64,000 nucleotides of DNA, from assembly GCA_021732215.1 (NCBI GenBank), contig JAKFVL010000007.1:147876-211875 (forward strand). Reading direction: 5' to 3'. Positions 6,376-15,069 of this stretch are shown here, piece by piece. Position 1 is the first letter of the stretch. Each line of letters opens with the position of its first letter. This DNA is from Hyphomicrobiales bacterium (lineage in GTDB: Bacteria > Pseudomonadota > Alphaproteobacteria > Rhizobiales > Xanthobacteraceae). A program made the translations under genes and the position numbers. The notes beneath the pieces were generated by a model that was given only the letters and a program-made list of their open reading frames with translations, was not told where the DNA came from and searched no databases.

Positions 6376-7719
6376 TCATGCGGCAAGCCGTTCGTGGTCC
6401 GGGGATACCGTAGCCTGCGCGATGAATCGGTCCAGCGCGGCCCTCCGTGATGTCCGATCAAGCGCGTACGCCGTCTGCTTAAACTCGACGCCGTCTATCA
6501 GTCCTTGGATGTAGCCGGCAATCGTGTCTGCCGCCATGATGAGCGCTGTGTCGAGGGAGTGAATGTATTTGCTCGTCACCGAGCCTTTCGAGTGCCCCAT
6601 CAGCGCGGCGATCGTGACCTCCGTAAAGCCGAGATCATTGCCAATGCTGGCGAAGCTATGCCGCAGGACGTGCGCTGTGATGTCGGACAGAGGCGTGTCC
6701 ATGAATATCTTCTCCCAGTGATTTGGGAAGCTCCCAAACGCGTTGTCTTCACCGAGGCCTGGAAACACGAAGGTGCCCTCGGCAGCTGCGCGGCGGTCCT
6801 CGAGATACTCGACTACCGGAAGGCCGATCGGGCGGATGGACTCTCCTTCCTTGGTGTCGAGAAGGCGTAGGCAACTCTGGTCGGTGTCGACCTCGTTCCA
6901 GGCGAGCGTGATGATTTCACCGCGGCGGCACCCGGTAAGAGCAATCTGCCGAACGATGTCAGCGGTTAGCGCATAGCGGCCATCGCTTGAAGCCCGCGCG
7001 AGGATAGCTCCGAGCATGCGGTATTCAGGTTCGCTTAACCGGCGTGTCCGCACCGCGTCCTTCGGCTTGCGAATGCCATGAGCCGGGTTCGTCTCGATGA
7101 TGCCGGCCTCGCACGCGTAGGTCAGAATACCGCCGATCAGACCAACTGTGCGGGTTGCCGTGCCGGCGCCTCCCCGCACTATCGCGCGGCCCCGTAGCTT
7201 TTTCGTTTTCACATTTGCGCGGGTCTTGCCGGCCATGATGTCCTTCAAGACCTTGTTGATGTCCGCCTTCACGAGATCCTTCACTCGGCGGCTGCCGATG
7301 AGCGGGATGATGTGCCTGTCGATCCGGCCGGTGTCGGTGCCGATCGTAGTCGACTTCTTGGGGCGGCCGCCTTTCCCAAGGATCAGGCCGGCCTTGAGGT
7401 CGGCAACGTAGAGCGCGCAGAGTTCCTTGACCGTGATGGCTTTGTGGTCGAGCTGACGCTCTTCCGCGGGGTTGTCGCCTTGTGCGATACGGCCGAGCAG
7501 AACCCGTGCTTCCTTGCGAGCGGTCTCCGGCGTCCAAACACCGTGCGGCCCGATCGTATAGCGTCGCGTGCGACCACCGGCACGATATTGAACAAGGTAG
7601 CTGCGCTTCCCCGAACGGAATACGCGGAGACCGAATCCGGGGAGTTCATCGTCCCAAATGAAGAAGTCTGCGTCTGCCTTCTCGGCTTGATCGACAACGC
7701 GCTTGCTGAGTTTCGCCAT
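6376..7719 (-). CDS. Tyrosine recombinase (island integrase)
   Basis: 447 residues. The N-terminus (DFFIWDDELPGFGLRVFRSG) is the arm-binding DUF4102-like region of tRNA-targeting integrases. A SAM-like core-binding domain follows, then the catalytic domain with TGCRRGEIITLAW (first Arg), HVLRHSFAS (His-x-x-Arg), LMGHSKGS (second His) and YIH with the nucleophile Tyr near residue 394. All catalytic residues are visible, so it is probably active. The 5' end lies 194 bases from the tRNA-derived attR at 7913-7957, the usual position next to an attachment site. It would catalyse integration and excision of the island at tRNA-Arg(CCG). Confidence 0.93.
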   Translation of the reverse strand: MAKLSKRVVDQAEKADADFFIWDDELPGFGLRVFRSGKRSYLVQYRAGGRTRRYTIGPHGVWTPETARKEARVLLGRIAQGDNPAEERQLDHKAITVKELCALYVADLKAGLILGKGGRPKKSTTIGTDTGRIDRHIIPLIGSRRVKDLVKADINKVLKDIMAGKTRANVKTKKLRGRAIVRGGAGTATRTVGLIGGILTYACEAGIIETNPAHGIRKPKDAVRTRRLSEPEYRMLGAILARASSDGRYALTADIVRQIALTGCRRGEIITLAWNEVDTDQSCLRLLDTKEGESIRPIGLPVVEYLEDRRAAAEGTFVFPGLGEDNAFGSFPNHWEKIFMDTPLSDITAHVLRHSFASIGNDLGFTEVTIAALMGHSKGSVTSKYIHSLDTALIMAADTIAGYIQGLIDGVEFKQTAYALDRTSRRAALDRFIAQATVSPDHERLAA

Positions 7720-7912
7720 GTGTCATACTCCGGCGGCTAGCCGCCTCCGTGGGTCCATTCCGCGGAAGCACCACGGAAGCACCTGAACGGAAGTTCGGAC
7801 CTGTCACAGGATACTGGCTTCGGCGCTAACGACTAGAAAAGATGAGTAATCACAGTGGTTTATCGCACCCCGGCGCGCAAAGAGAAACCGTAGCGAAGAA
7901 CGTCTTTTCTGG

Positions 7913-7957
7913 CTCCGAAGGCAAAGGTCACACGTTCGAATCGTGTCGGGTGCGCCA
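7913..7957 (+). repeat. attR: 3' part of a tRNA-Arg(CCG) gene
   Basis: The 45 bases run from the anticodon loop CTCCGAA through the 3' anticodon strand GGCAA, the variable loop, the T arm ACACG-TTCGAAT-CGTGT and the acceptor 3' strand CGGGTGC to G-CCA. No matching 5' half exists: the preceding TCTGG cannot pair with GGCAA. This is therefore a duplicated 3' end, as left by integrases that use tRNA genes. Its orientation places the island to the left and the intact tRNA outside the window. Confidence 0.8.
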
Positions 7958-7982
7958 TTGATCCTCGTATCAAGGCCTGCCT

Positions 7983-8705
7983 TCACTCAGCCGCCGCATC
8001 GGGAACATTGATCCCGAGCCTTGCAGCCACCCGGCGCGCGGTCGCTTCGCGTTGCGCCGTGATCGCGGCGACCGATTGCCGTGCACGCTGAAGAACGGCG
8101 TCGGGAGCAGTCTGCGGCGTGCCGCTGTCGAACGGCGGTTCCGGTGCATATTCCATGTAGAGCTGGATCGCCTGCGCTGCATCGTCACCGCGTAACTCGG
8201 CGGCGAGACGCAACGCGCCGTCGATCCCGGAGGTGACGCCAGCCGCGAAGATCCAGTTGCCGTCAACGACGACCCTCTCGTTGACCGGGATCGCGCCGAA
8301 CAACGGCAGCAGGTGAAACGAAGCCCAGTGCGTCGTCGCGCGCCGTCCCATGAGCAGACCCGCCGCGCCGCAAAGCAGCGCGCCAGTGCACACCGAGAAC
8401 ATGCACTGCGCGCCGGGCGCCTGCTGCTTGAGCCATTCGAGGACTTCGGTGTCCTCCATCAGCGCTTCCTGGCCGAATCCGCCCGGAACATGCAGGACAT
8501 CGAGTTGCGGCGCGTCCGACAGCGCCGCATCCGGCGTCAGCCGCAACCCCTTGATGTCGCGAACCGGGTCGGCAGTCTTGCCGTAGATGCGATAGGTCGA
8601 ATTTGGAATGCGCGACAGCACCTCGAACGGACCCGTCAGGTCGATCTGATCGAGGCCCTCGAACAGAAGGGAGCCGATTTGCAAATGGGTCTCGTGCGGG
8701 ATCAT
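7983..8705 (-). CDS. DJ-1/PfpI family protein, isonitrile-hydratase-like
   Basis: 240 residues from an ATG preceded by AAGGTG. The nucleophile-elbow Cys106 lies in FSVCTGALLCGAAGLL, followed by Thr107; Asp22 lies in DQIDLTGPFEV. The spacing Asp22-Cys106-Thr107 equals that of the catalytic Asp17, Cys101 and Thr102 of Pseudomonas isonitrile hydratase InhA. The ATTHW motif after the elbow also fits that subfamily. The predicted reaction is hydration of isocyanides to N-formamides. The upstream AraC-type remnant (8717-8895) may once have been a regulator in the same unit. This is the first gene right of the island. Confidence 0.8.
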   Translation of the reverse strand: MIPHETHLQIGSLLFEGLDQIDLTGPFEVLSRIPNSTYRIYGKTADPVRDIKGLRLTPDAALSDAPQLDVLHVPGGFGQEALMEDTEVLEWLKQQAPGAQCMFSVCTGALLCGAAGLLMGRRATTHWASFHLLPLFGAIPVNERVVVDGNWIFAAGVTSGIDGALRLAAELRGDDAAQAIQLYMEYAPEPPFDSGTPQTAPDAVLQRARQSVAAITAQREATARRVAARLGINVPDAAAE

Positions 8706-8716
8706 GGGCACCTTGC

Positions 8717-8895
8717 TGCTATCCGAACCCCAACCTGTAGCAGAACGCGCGGGCGCGCAAGTTTCCGGCAGCCGTTGCACGCGCATATTGGCCCGGCGGT
8801 TGCCCGGCATACCGGCTGAATGCCGTGCTGAAGGTGCTCGCCGATCCGTAACCGACCTGCTCGGCAACCTCCCGCGGCACCGGTTCTCGCTGCGA
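8717..8895 (-). pseudogene. Remnant of an AraC-type regulator C-terminus
   Basis: On the minus strand one frame reads EVAEQVGYGSASTFSTAFSR followed by YAGQPPGQYARA and ends at a TAG at 8717-8719. This is the second helix-turn-helix and end of an AraC/XylS DNA-binding domain. No intact N-terminal part or start codon continues it upstream. Directly upstream lies a 16-bp tandem duplication (9009-9040), consistent with local decay. It ends 12 bases before the isonitrile-hydratase-like gene. Confidence 0.5.
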
Positions 8896-9080
8896 TAGCG
8901 CAGCCGGCCGCGGTGACGACAGAGGCAGATGTCGCGGATGCGATCATGGCGTGCGGCGCACGACGACTGAAACCAACTCCGATTCCCGGCCGGTCCGGAC
9001 GCCGCGGCGCTGTTTCAGTCGAGAGCTGTTTCAGTCGAGACAAGGGTTGGCTGCGTAGAAGAGCGTCCCGCGATGCGCGG
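8896..9080. other. Intergenic remnant region with a 16-bp tandem duplication
   Basis: With the AraC remnant, this makes a stretch of about 375 bases without an intact gene. The unit GCTGTTTCAGTCGAGA occurs twice head to tail at 9009-9040. I see no convincing gene, RNA or terminator in it. Confidence 0.5.
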
Positions 9081-9344
9081 TTACGCCACGGATTTCGTGC
9101 CAGGCGCGCGTTTGGTGCCTGGCGCATGCTCGTTGTCGGTCGCGATCAGCCACGCGCGCAGACGGCCCTCGGCGATTTCCGCATCGAACACGGTGCGGAT
9201 GTCGCGGATAGCATGGACCAGACGCCGCGCCTCATCGTCACGCTGTTCGATCGCGTATTGACGCAATTCGTAGGCGGCCTCGCCAAGCGAACGTACGATC
9301 TTGCCCCGGATACTGACCGGTGGATAAAGCGGTAATTGACGCAT
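9081..9344 (-). CDS. Hypothetical protein
   Basis: 87 residues if started at the ATG at 9344, which has GGAG about nine bases upstream. An in-frame ATG at 9380 has no ribosome-binding site. The sequence is hydrophilic and helical (KIVRSLGEAAYELRQYAIEQ, then DDEARRLVHAIRDIR) with a short direct repeat at the end (APGTKRAPGTKS). No family is recognised. Codon third positions look coding, and the chromosomal setting makes a small conserved protein plausible. It lies on the same strand as the thioesterase gene, 152 bases downstream of its stop. Confidence 0.5.
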   Translation of the reverse strand: MRQLPLYPPVSIRGKIVRSLGEAAYELRQYAIEQRDDEARRLVHAIRDIRTVFDAEIAEGRLRAWLIATDNEHAPGTKRAPGTKSVA

Positions 9345-9496
9345 TACAGGCAACTCCACGAAATGTTCTTGAATAACCATGCGAATACCATGCATGGGTC
9401 CGGGCCCGTGTTCCGCATTCGATGTCGATGGAGTTAGCACGCGGTTTGGCAAACCCGTACGTTTCGATTCAATATCGCGTCGAACTGGCGGGGATT

Positions 9497-9925
9497 TCAG
9501 CCGCGCATCACCTTGAACACACCGCTGGCCATGGCGACGCAACCGTCGCCCGCGGAAATCTCCGTGCTCATGAAGATCAGCGATCGCGTGGCGCGCACGA
9601 CGCGAGGGATCGAAATCAGAACGTCGCCGATCTTTCCGGCGCCGATGAATTGCGTATCCATCTGGACGGTGGCGAGAAGCTGCGAGCCGGTCGCAAACCT
9701 CGCCGTCATGCCGCACGAGCGGTCGGCCAGTGTCATCAGGAGACCGCCCTGCACCAGCCCGCGGCGGTTGCGATGCTTCTGCTGTGCGACGATCGCGTAT
9801 TCATGAACCTCGTTCACGATCCGGTGCCACAGCGGCCCCACCAGATCGATGAACCCGTCATGATCGTCGAAGACTTTCCAGCCTTCGCCGGCAAGCGTCT
9901 GTGCCGCGTTCGGTTTGTCAGCCAT
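9497..9925 (-). CDS. PaaI-type hotdog thioesterase
   Basis: 142 residues. The hotdog signature is present: EYAIVAQQKHRNRRGLVQGG (helix start), then LLMTLADRSCGMTARFATG and VQMDTQFIGAGKIGD. These proteins are tetrameric acyl-CoA thioesterases. The usual Asn and Gly of the central helix are partly conserved, so the exact acyl group is unknown. It lies between a small hypothetical gene and the GGDEF-EAL gene, 91 bases from the latter, all on the minus strand. Confidence 0.85.
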   Translation of the reverse strand: MADKPNAAQTLAGEGWKVFDDHDGFIDLVGPLWHRIVNEVHEYAIVAQQKHRNRRGLVQGGLLMTLADRSCGMTARFATGSQLLATVQMDTQFIGAGKIGDVLISIPRVVRATRSLIFMSTEISAGDGCVAMASGVFKVMRG

Positions 9926-10016
9926 CGTCCGATCAGCCCATCACCGTCATTTTTCCATTGAAGGCCGAAATGAAGGTGAAATGTCAATTTGGGCGACGCC
10001 GGCATGCCCGGTGACT

Positions 10017-12419
10017 TCAGGCGACCGCACGGCCCGTGTTGATGCACCCGAAGACATCTTCGAGCGGCTGCGGCTTGCTGATGCCGTAGCCCTGGGCGTA
10101 GTCGACGCCGATCTGGCGCAACATCTCGATCATTGCGTCGTTCTCGACGAACTCGGCGATGGTGCGCTTGCCCATCACCACGCCGAGCCGTGCGATCAAA
10201 TCGACGATGGCACGGTCGGTATGGTCGCTCAGCATCTGCTTGACGAAGCTGCCGTCGATCTTGATGAAGTCTACAGGCAGATTTTTCAGATAGGTGAACG
10301 ACGACATGCCGGCGCCGAAATCGTCGAGCGCGAAGCTGAAGCCCAGCGTTTTCAGCGCGCGGATGAAGCGATCCGCGGTCGCCAGATTGGTGATCGCCGC
10401 GGTTTCGGTGATCTCGAAGCAGATCGACGATGGCGAGACGCCGGTAACGCGCAGCTGATCGCGGATGAAATCGACGAAGTCCTCATCGTTGAACGACGCC
10501 CCGGACAGGTTGATGGCGCACATGGCCACGATCCTGTCCGCGTTCGCGAGCGCCGCGAAGGAGCTTCGGATAATCCAGCGGTCGAGCAGCGGCATCAGCC
10601 CATAACGTTCCGCAGCGGGAATGAACTCGCCCGGCGGCACCAGCCTGCCGTCACGGTCGCGCATGCGCACCAGAACTTCGGCATGGAGTCCGGCATCATC
10701 CTGTCCCTTGAGATCGAGGATCGGCTGCGCGTACAGGCAGAACCGGTTTTCCTCGAGCGCTTCGTGGATGCGCTGCACCCACACCATTTCGCCGAACCGG
10801 CTGCGCAGCTCGGCATCGTCTGGATTGTGAATCTGGATGCGATTGCGTCCCTTGTCCTTGGCGAGATAGCAGGCCACATCGGCGGCGCGTATCACATCTT
10901 CGGCTGACACGCTCGCGCCGGTGACCTGCACAAGACCGACGCTAGCCGTGGTGTTGAAAGAACTGCCCTGCCAGACGAAGTTCAGATCTTCGACCGTTTC
11001 CCGGATGCGCTCGCAGATCAGCGCCGCGCGGTCGATCGGGCATCTGCGCAGCAGAATCGCGAATTCGTCGCCCCCGAGGCGCGCGACCATCTCGTCGCGA
11101 TGCAGGCTTTGTCTCAGGCGCTCGGCCATGTGGCGCAGCAATTCGTCGCCTGCGACATGGCCGCAGGTATCATTGACCACCTTGAACTGGTCGAGATCGA
11201 GCATCGCGACCGCGTGATGCTCACCCGTATCGATCGATTCGACCAAGGCATCGGCGAGGCACGCCTCGAACTCGCGGCGGTTGGGAAGATTGGTCAACGG
11301 GTCATGGGTCGCCTGCCAGGCCAGACGGGTGATGTAGTCCATCTCGTTGGTCATATCGCGCAACACGATCACCGTGCCCGCCGCCTGCTCGCCCGTCGCG
11401 GTCAACGGTGCACCCGCCAGTGAAACCGGAATGGTCGATGCGTCGCCACGAACGAGAAGCTGACGCGCATCCGCCAGGGGAACCGGCGGCGCGTTGATCG
11501 CCGCCATCAAAACCGATCGGCTGCTTTCGCCGGACACCGGGTCGACCAGTTGCAGAACGTCCGGGGCCGGACATCCGCGCACACTTTTGCCCTCCGCGCC
11601 AATGATCTGTTCGGCGGTCGGATTGAGATAGTCGATCCGGCCCTGCGGATCGATGCTGATGACCGCATCGCCGATCGAAGCGAGGATAATTTCGGCGCGC
11701 TCTTTTTCAGCACGCAATGCGTCTTCATAGGCGCGATTCTCGGCGAGATAACCACGCGCATACCAGATCAACAGGATCAGCAGGACGAAAACGGCGATCA
11801 GGTTGGAAAAGATCAGAATGAGTTTTGCCTGGCGCGCGCCTTCGGAAATGGCTTCCGAAAAGGCATGGGCAAGCGGTGCAAACTGAAGATTGAGAGATGA
11901 AATCTGCGCCTCGCGGCGCGCCATGACGTCCGGCGTCATCTTGCCGGATGTCTTTTCTGCCCGAATCGTCTCACCCAGTGCTGTGAGTTCGTCGAGCATT
12001 CCGTCCGTCGCCTTCCACTTCTCGATGGCGGTGCTGAAAAACGGCAATGCGCGAAAATGGCGGAACAGCCAGATCAACCCGGCCAAATCGTCAGGGTGGT
12101 TGCCGCCCCGCAGAAATCCGGCGCGCGCGGCGCCGAGGTCGGGCTGAGTTTGCTCAAGCGCCATTCGCGCGGCCCGATCTCCGAGCGGAACGTCGACGGC
12201 TGCGAGATAGCGCTGGAAGTCGGCCTCATTGCCACCGCCAACGTACATATCGAGTGAATGGATGGCGGTCTTCTGCCCCTTGGACCACAGGCTTTCGCCG
12301 GCGACGTAGGCGCGCGCCGAGCAAAGTATTTCCATGCTGAACGCGATGACGGCCCATTGAACAAGAATGATGGCGGCAAACGGCCAGACCAGTCTGAGGA
12401 GACGCAACTTGCTGTGCAT
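10017..12419 (-). CDS. Membrane GGDEF-EAL cyclic-di-GMP enzyme with PAS domain
   Basis: 800 residues. One membrane helix (11-30), an extracytoplasmic sensor region (about 31-197) and a second helix (198-221) are followed by PAS (about 240-355), GGDEF (370-530) and EAL (550-795) domains. The cyclase motif is intact (GGDEF, 449-453), but HRDE precedes it instead of the RxxD inhibitory site. The phosphodiesterase signature is EVL (581-583); the other catalytic residues are present: INLSG, Glu669, DDFGAG (699-704), Lys720 and AEF (755-757). Both activities are therefore possible. It would synthesise or degrade cyclic di-GMP in response to a periplasmic or PAS-bound signal. No regulatory partner is adjacent; a PilZ protein is encoded at 63163-63855. 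Confidence 0.93.
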   Translation of the reverse strand: MHSKLRLLRLVWPFAAIILVQWAVIAFSMEILCSARAYVAGESLWSKGQKTAIHSLDMYVGGGNEADFQRYLAAVDVPLGDRAARMALEQTQPDLGAARAGFLRGGNHPDDLAGLIWLFRHFRALPFFSTAIEKWKATDGMLDELTALGETIRAEKTSGKMTPDVMARREAQISSLNLQFAPLAHAFSEAISEGARQAKLILIFSNLIAVFVLLILLIWYARGYLAENRAYEDALRAEKERAEIILASIGDAVISIDPQGRIDYLNPTAEQIIGAEGKSVRGCPAPDVLQLVDPVSGESSRSVLMAAINAPPVPLADARQLLVRGDASTIPVSLAGAPLTATGEQAAGTVIVLRDMTNEMDYITRLAWQATHDPLTNLPNRREFEACLADALVESIDTGEHHAVAMLDLDQFKVVNDTCGHVAGDELLRHMAERLRQSLHRDEMVARLGGDEFAILLRRCPIDRAALICERIRETVEDLNFVWQGSSFNTTASVGLVQVTGASVSAEDVIRAADVACYLAKDKGRNRIQIHNPDDAELRSRFGEMVWVQRIHEALEENRFCLYAQPILDLKGQDDAGLHAEVLVRMRDRDGRLVPPGEFIPAAERYGLMPLLDRWIIRSSFAALANADRIVAMCAINLSGASFNDEDFVDFIRDQLRVTGVSPSSICFEITETAAITNLATADRFIRALKTLGFSFALDDFGAGMSSFTYLKNLPVDFIKIDGSFVKQMLSDHTDRAIVDLIARLGVVMGKRTIAEFVENDAMIEMLRQIGVDYAQGYGISKPQPLEDVFGCINTGRAVA

Positions 12420-12776
12420 TCACGGCGTCCTCATGCCCGCATCTTTCTGATGCGGGGGCGTCTGGCGATCGGTAAATCGCCTGGGGAGAGACCATGTCTC
12501 ATCCGAGCGCGCATGTTGCCGATGCAACGACCGGTTTATCGGTCATTGGGCATTTCGCCAGATCGCCATTAAGGCCGCGTGAATATCCCAGTACCGAAGG
12601 CCTCAAAAATCCGTTTGGCAAACAAACCGTAAACGCGAGCCGAGGCGGGTCGTCGCGGCTCGCGCGGCAAAATCGCTCGGGAAGCCGAGAGGTCGTCCCG
12701 GAAGCCGCGGCAGCAGCCGAAACGTGGCAGGTTCCGCCTTGCAATCGGGCTCGTTTCCGGCAAACAATCCCGCCTC
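12420..12776. other. Intergenic region without a recognised gene
   Basis: 357 bases between the divergent GGDEF-EAL gene and the small exported-protein gene. It presumably holds both promoters. Open frames here have no ribosome-binding site and no recognisable product. Confidence 0.5.
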
Positions 12777-13133
12777 ATGGTTGCGCGTGCGATTGTCCTG
12801 TTTTCGGTGCTGTTTGCGATGTCCATGCCCGCGGTCGCGCAGGGTTATCTGCTGTTGCCCGAATCGCGGCCTTTCCTGTCACCAAGGCCCTTTACCCAAA
12901 CACTGTCCAACACCACGCCCCTCGTCTTCGGGATGAATCCCGATGACGCCACGGCGGCACTACAATCGCCCCTGACGTATGTGAGCGGCAGGCCTGGCAA
13001 TGAAATGTTCGTGGCTCAGCGCCCGCTGGGCGGGTGGTTGTTCGGACGCGATGGATTGCTCTATCTTCAGTTCCGCAAGGGTGCCCTTACCGGCTGGAAG
13101 GGCGATTGGGCCAGCAACTGGATGTGGCGCTGA
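12777..13133 (+). CDS. Small exported hypothetical protein
   Basis: 118 residues beginning MVARAIVLFSVLFAMSMPAVAQG, a typical Sec signal peptide with cleavage after AVA-Q (about residue 21). The mature part has no known domain. It is rich in aromatic and glycine residues (GGWLFGRDGLLYLQFRKGAL) and ends in Trp-Met-Trp-Arg. It is expected in the periplasm or outer membrane. It precedes the dienelactone hydrolase gene by 74 bases on the same strand. Function unknown. Confidence 0.7.
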   Translation: MVARAIVLFSVLFAMSMPAVAQGYLLLPESRPFLSPRPFTQTLSNTTPLVFGMNPDDATAALQSPLTYVSGRPGNEMFVAQRPLGGWLFGRDGLLYLQFRKGALTGWKGDWASNWMWR

Positions 13134-13207
13134 CCTCGCTGCGAATGCCAATCGACGCAACTGCTGCTTCGATACCATCGATCAAACCAAAGCAAAGGAC
13201 CCTTGCT

Positions 13208-13882
13208 ATGGGACAAGACATCGTGCTGACCGCATCCGACGGTTTCCAGCTCGGCGGCTATCGTGCCGAGCCGGCATCTGCGCCCAAAGGCGCGATCGTT
13301 GTCATTCAGGAGATTTTCGGCGTCAATCATCACATCCGCGCGGTGTGTGACCGCGTCGCCGTCGAAGGTTACGTTGCCGTCGCGCCGTCGATCTTCGATC
13401 GCATCGAACCCAACTTTCAGTGCGGCTACTCACCGGACGAAGTCGCGGTGGCGCGTAAATTCGTCGCCAATCCCGACTGGCCTGCGATGCTGCGCGACAC
13501 CCAGGCCGCGATCGATTCTGTGAAGGGCCTCGGGCCGATCGGTATCGTCGGCTTCTGTCTTGGCGGCAGCGTCGCATTCTCGGCAGCGACGAAGCTGGAT
13601 GGTTTGAAGGCTGCGGTCGGCTACTACGGCGGCGCAGTGGTGCGCTTCGCCGGCGAGATGCCGAAAGTGCCGACCATGTTGCACTTCGGCGAAAAGGACA
13701 GCGGCATTCCGCTGACCGACGTGGACACCATCCGCGCCAAGCGGCCTGATGTCGAGATTCACGTCTATCCGGGCGCGCAGCACGGATTTTCTTGCGATGA
13801 ACGCGCGAGCTACGACAAGCCCAGCGCCGAGACCGCGTGGCAGCGCACCTTCGCGTTCTTTGCCAAACACCTCAAGGCATGA
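13208..13882 (+). CDS. Dienelactone hydrolase family protein
   Basis: 224 residues from the ATG at 13208, preceded by AAAGGA. The alpha/beta hydrolase triad of dienelactone hydrolases is visible: Cys117 in GFCLGG, Asp164 in GEKDSGIP and His192 in GAQHGF. Glu35 in QEIFGV, which activates the cysteine in this family, is also present. Characterised members open dienelactones from chlorocatechol breakdown to maleylacetate. No other catechol-pathway genes are nearby, so the natural substrate is open. The gene is convergent with the Bug-protein gene, nine bases away. Confidence 0.92.
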   Translation: MGQDIVLTASDGFQLGGYRAEPASAPKGAIVVIQEIFGVNHHIRAVCDRVAVEGYVAVAPSIFDRIEPNFQCGYSPDEVAVARKFVANPDWPAMLRDTQAAIDSVKGLGPIGIVGFCLGGSVAFSAATKLDGLKAAVGYYGGAVVRFAGEMPKVPTMLHFGEKDSGIPLTDVDTIRAKRPDVEIHVYPGAQHGFSCDERASYDKPSAETAWQRTFAFFAKHLKA

Positions 13883-13891
13883 TGGGCGAAT

Positions 13892-14890
13892 TTACTCCGC
13901 CTTCACGCCGGTCGCCTTGACCACATCGGCCCAGCGCTGCTGATCGACCTTCAACGCTTTTGCGAAAATGTCCGCGCCGCCGCCGGCCGGCTCCATGCTG
14001 AACTGCTTGATCTTCTCGACGCCTTCGGGCGAGGCGATGATCTTGGCCATTTCCGCAGCGAGCTTGTCGACGATCGGCTTCGGCGTTGCCGCCGGAACAA
14101 ACACACCGATCCAGCCTTCCGCTTCGAAGCCGGGAAACCCCTGCTCGGCCATTGTCGGCACATCGGGGAAGAAGCTGTTGCGCTTCTCTCCACCGACCGC
14201 AAGCGCGCGAATCTTGCCGGCCTTGATCTGAGATCCGCCGGTGGTGAGATCGATGAAGGCGCCGGTGACCTGATTGCCGAGCAGATCGTTGAGCAACGGC
14301 GCCGACCCGCGATACGGCACATGCGTCATGTCGATTTTGGCGGCTTTCTTGAACAGCTCGCCGTACAGGTGCGAGGTCGTGGCGTTTCCGAACGAGCCGT
14401 AAGGCTTGCCGGGACTGGCGCGCACGGACTCGACCAGTTCCTTCACTGACTTGAACGGCTGCGCTTCGGGCACGACCAGCGCGATGGTCGAAATGCACAC
14501 TTGCGCGATTGGAGCGAGGTCGTTCGCGACGTCATAAGGTAACGTCGTATTCAGGCTCGGCGCCTGAATGATCTGGGTGATCGCAATCAATACGGTGTAT
14601 CCGTCGGGCGCGGCCTTGGCGACGAAGTCATTGCCGACGATCCCTCCCGCGCCCGGCTTGTTCTCGACGATCACCGGCTGCTTCCATGCCTCGCTGAGCT
14701 TGCCGGCCAGCATCCGCGCGGTGACGTCGGTCGCGCCTCCCGGCGGATACGGTACAACGAATGAAATGCGGCGATCGGGATAACTGCCCGCCGAGCCGGA
14801 CTGGGCCCGCGCGCCCGATGTCAGGAACAAAATCGCGACAACACCCACCGCCGCCGCAAATCCGCGCATTCGCCATCCCGGAAGATTCAT
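13892..14890 (-). CDS. Bug/TctC-family periplasmic solute-binding protein
   Basis: 332 residues. It starts with a signal peptide (GFAAAVGVVAILFLTSGARAQ, cleaved near residue 30). The mature part begins YPDRRISFVVPYPPGGATD and continues with ENKPGAGGIVG and AAPDGYTVL, all standard motifs of tripartite tricarboxylate transporter receptors. They bind carboxylates such as citrate or aromatic acids. No TctA/TctB membrane genes are adjacent, as is usual for orphan Bug proteins in this group. A second Bug protein is at 27102-28082. Ligand unknown. Confidence 0.92.
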   Translation of the reverse strand: MNLPGWRMRGFAAAVGVVAILFLTSGARAQSGSAGSYPDRRISFVVPYPPGGATDVTARMLAGKLSEAWKQPVIVENKPGAGGIVGNDFVAKAAPDGYTVLIAITQIIQAPSLNTTLPYDVANDLAPIAQVCISTIALVVPEAQPFKSVKELVESVRASPGKPYGSFGNATTSHLYGELFKKAAKIDMTHVPYRGSAPLLNDLLGNQVTGAFIDLTTGGSQIKAGKIRALAVGGEKRNSFFPDVPTMAEQGFPGFEAEGWIGVFVPAATPKPIVDKLAAEMAKIIASPEGVEKIKQFSMEPAGGGADIFAKALKVDQQRWADVVKATGVKAE

Positions 14891-15020
14891 CGTCCCGTCC
14901 CCTGATCTCGCTTCCCTGACCTCTGTTGAAGTTCTATTTCATGAAATGTCACGAGAGGAATCGCGCTCGAATGCCGCAGCTGCCGCAGCCTGTCTTGGCC
15001 GGATGAAGCCGTCGGACATG

Positions 15021-15050
15021 AAAAAAGGGCGGGCCTTTCGGCCCGCCCGC
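15021..15050 (-). terminator. Rho-independent terminator after msrA
   Basis: On the minus strand GGGCGGGCC-GAAA-GGCCCGCCC is followed by TTTTTT. It begins about 20 bases after the msrA stop codon. Confidence 0.9.
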
Positions 15051-15069
15051 TCAGAGAGACAAGGGAAAA

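Noticed and set aside
7865..7957. Complete tRNA gene, since CGCACCC at 7865 could pair with GGGTGCG
   Set aside because: The bases between do not form D and anticodon arms, and the length is too great; only the 3' part is genuine.
7804..7986. Open frame on minus across the tRNA fragment (contains APDTIRTCDLCLRSQ)
   Set aside because: This peptide is the typical false translation of a tRNA 3' end; the DNA is explained by attR.
9915..10907. 330-codon open frame on plus
   Set aside because: Antisense to the GGDEF-EAL gene; His/Arg/Asp-rich shadow.
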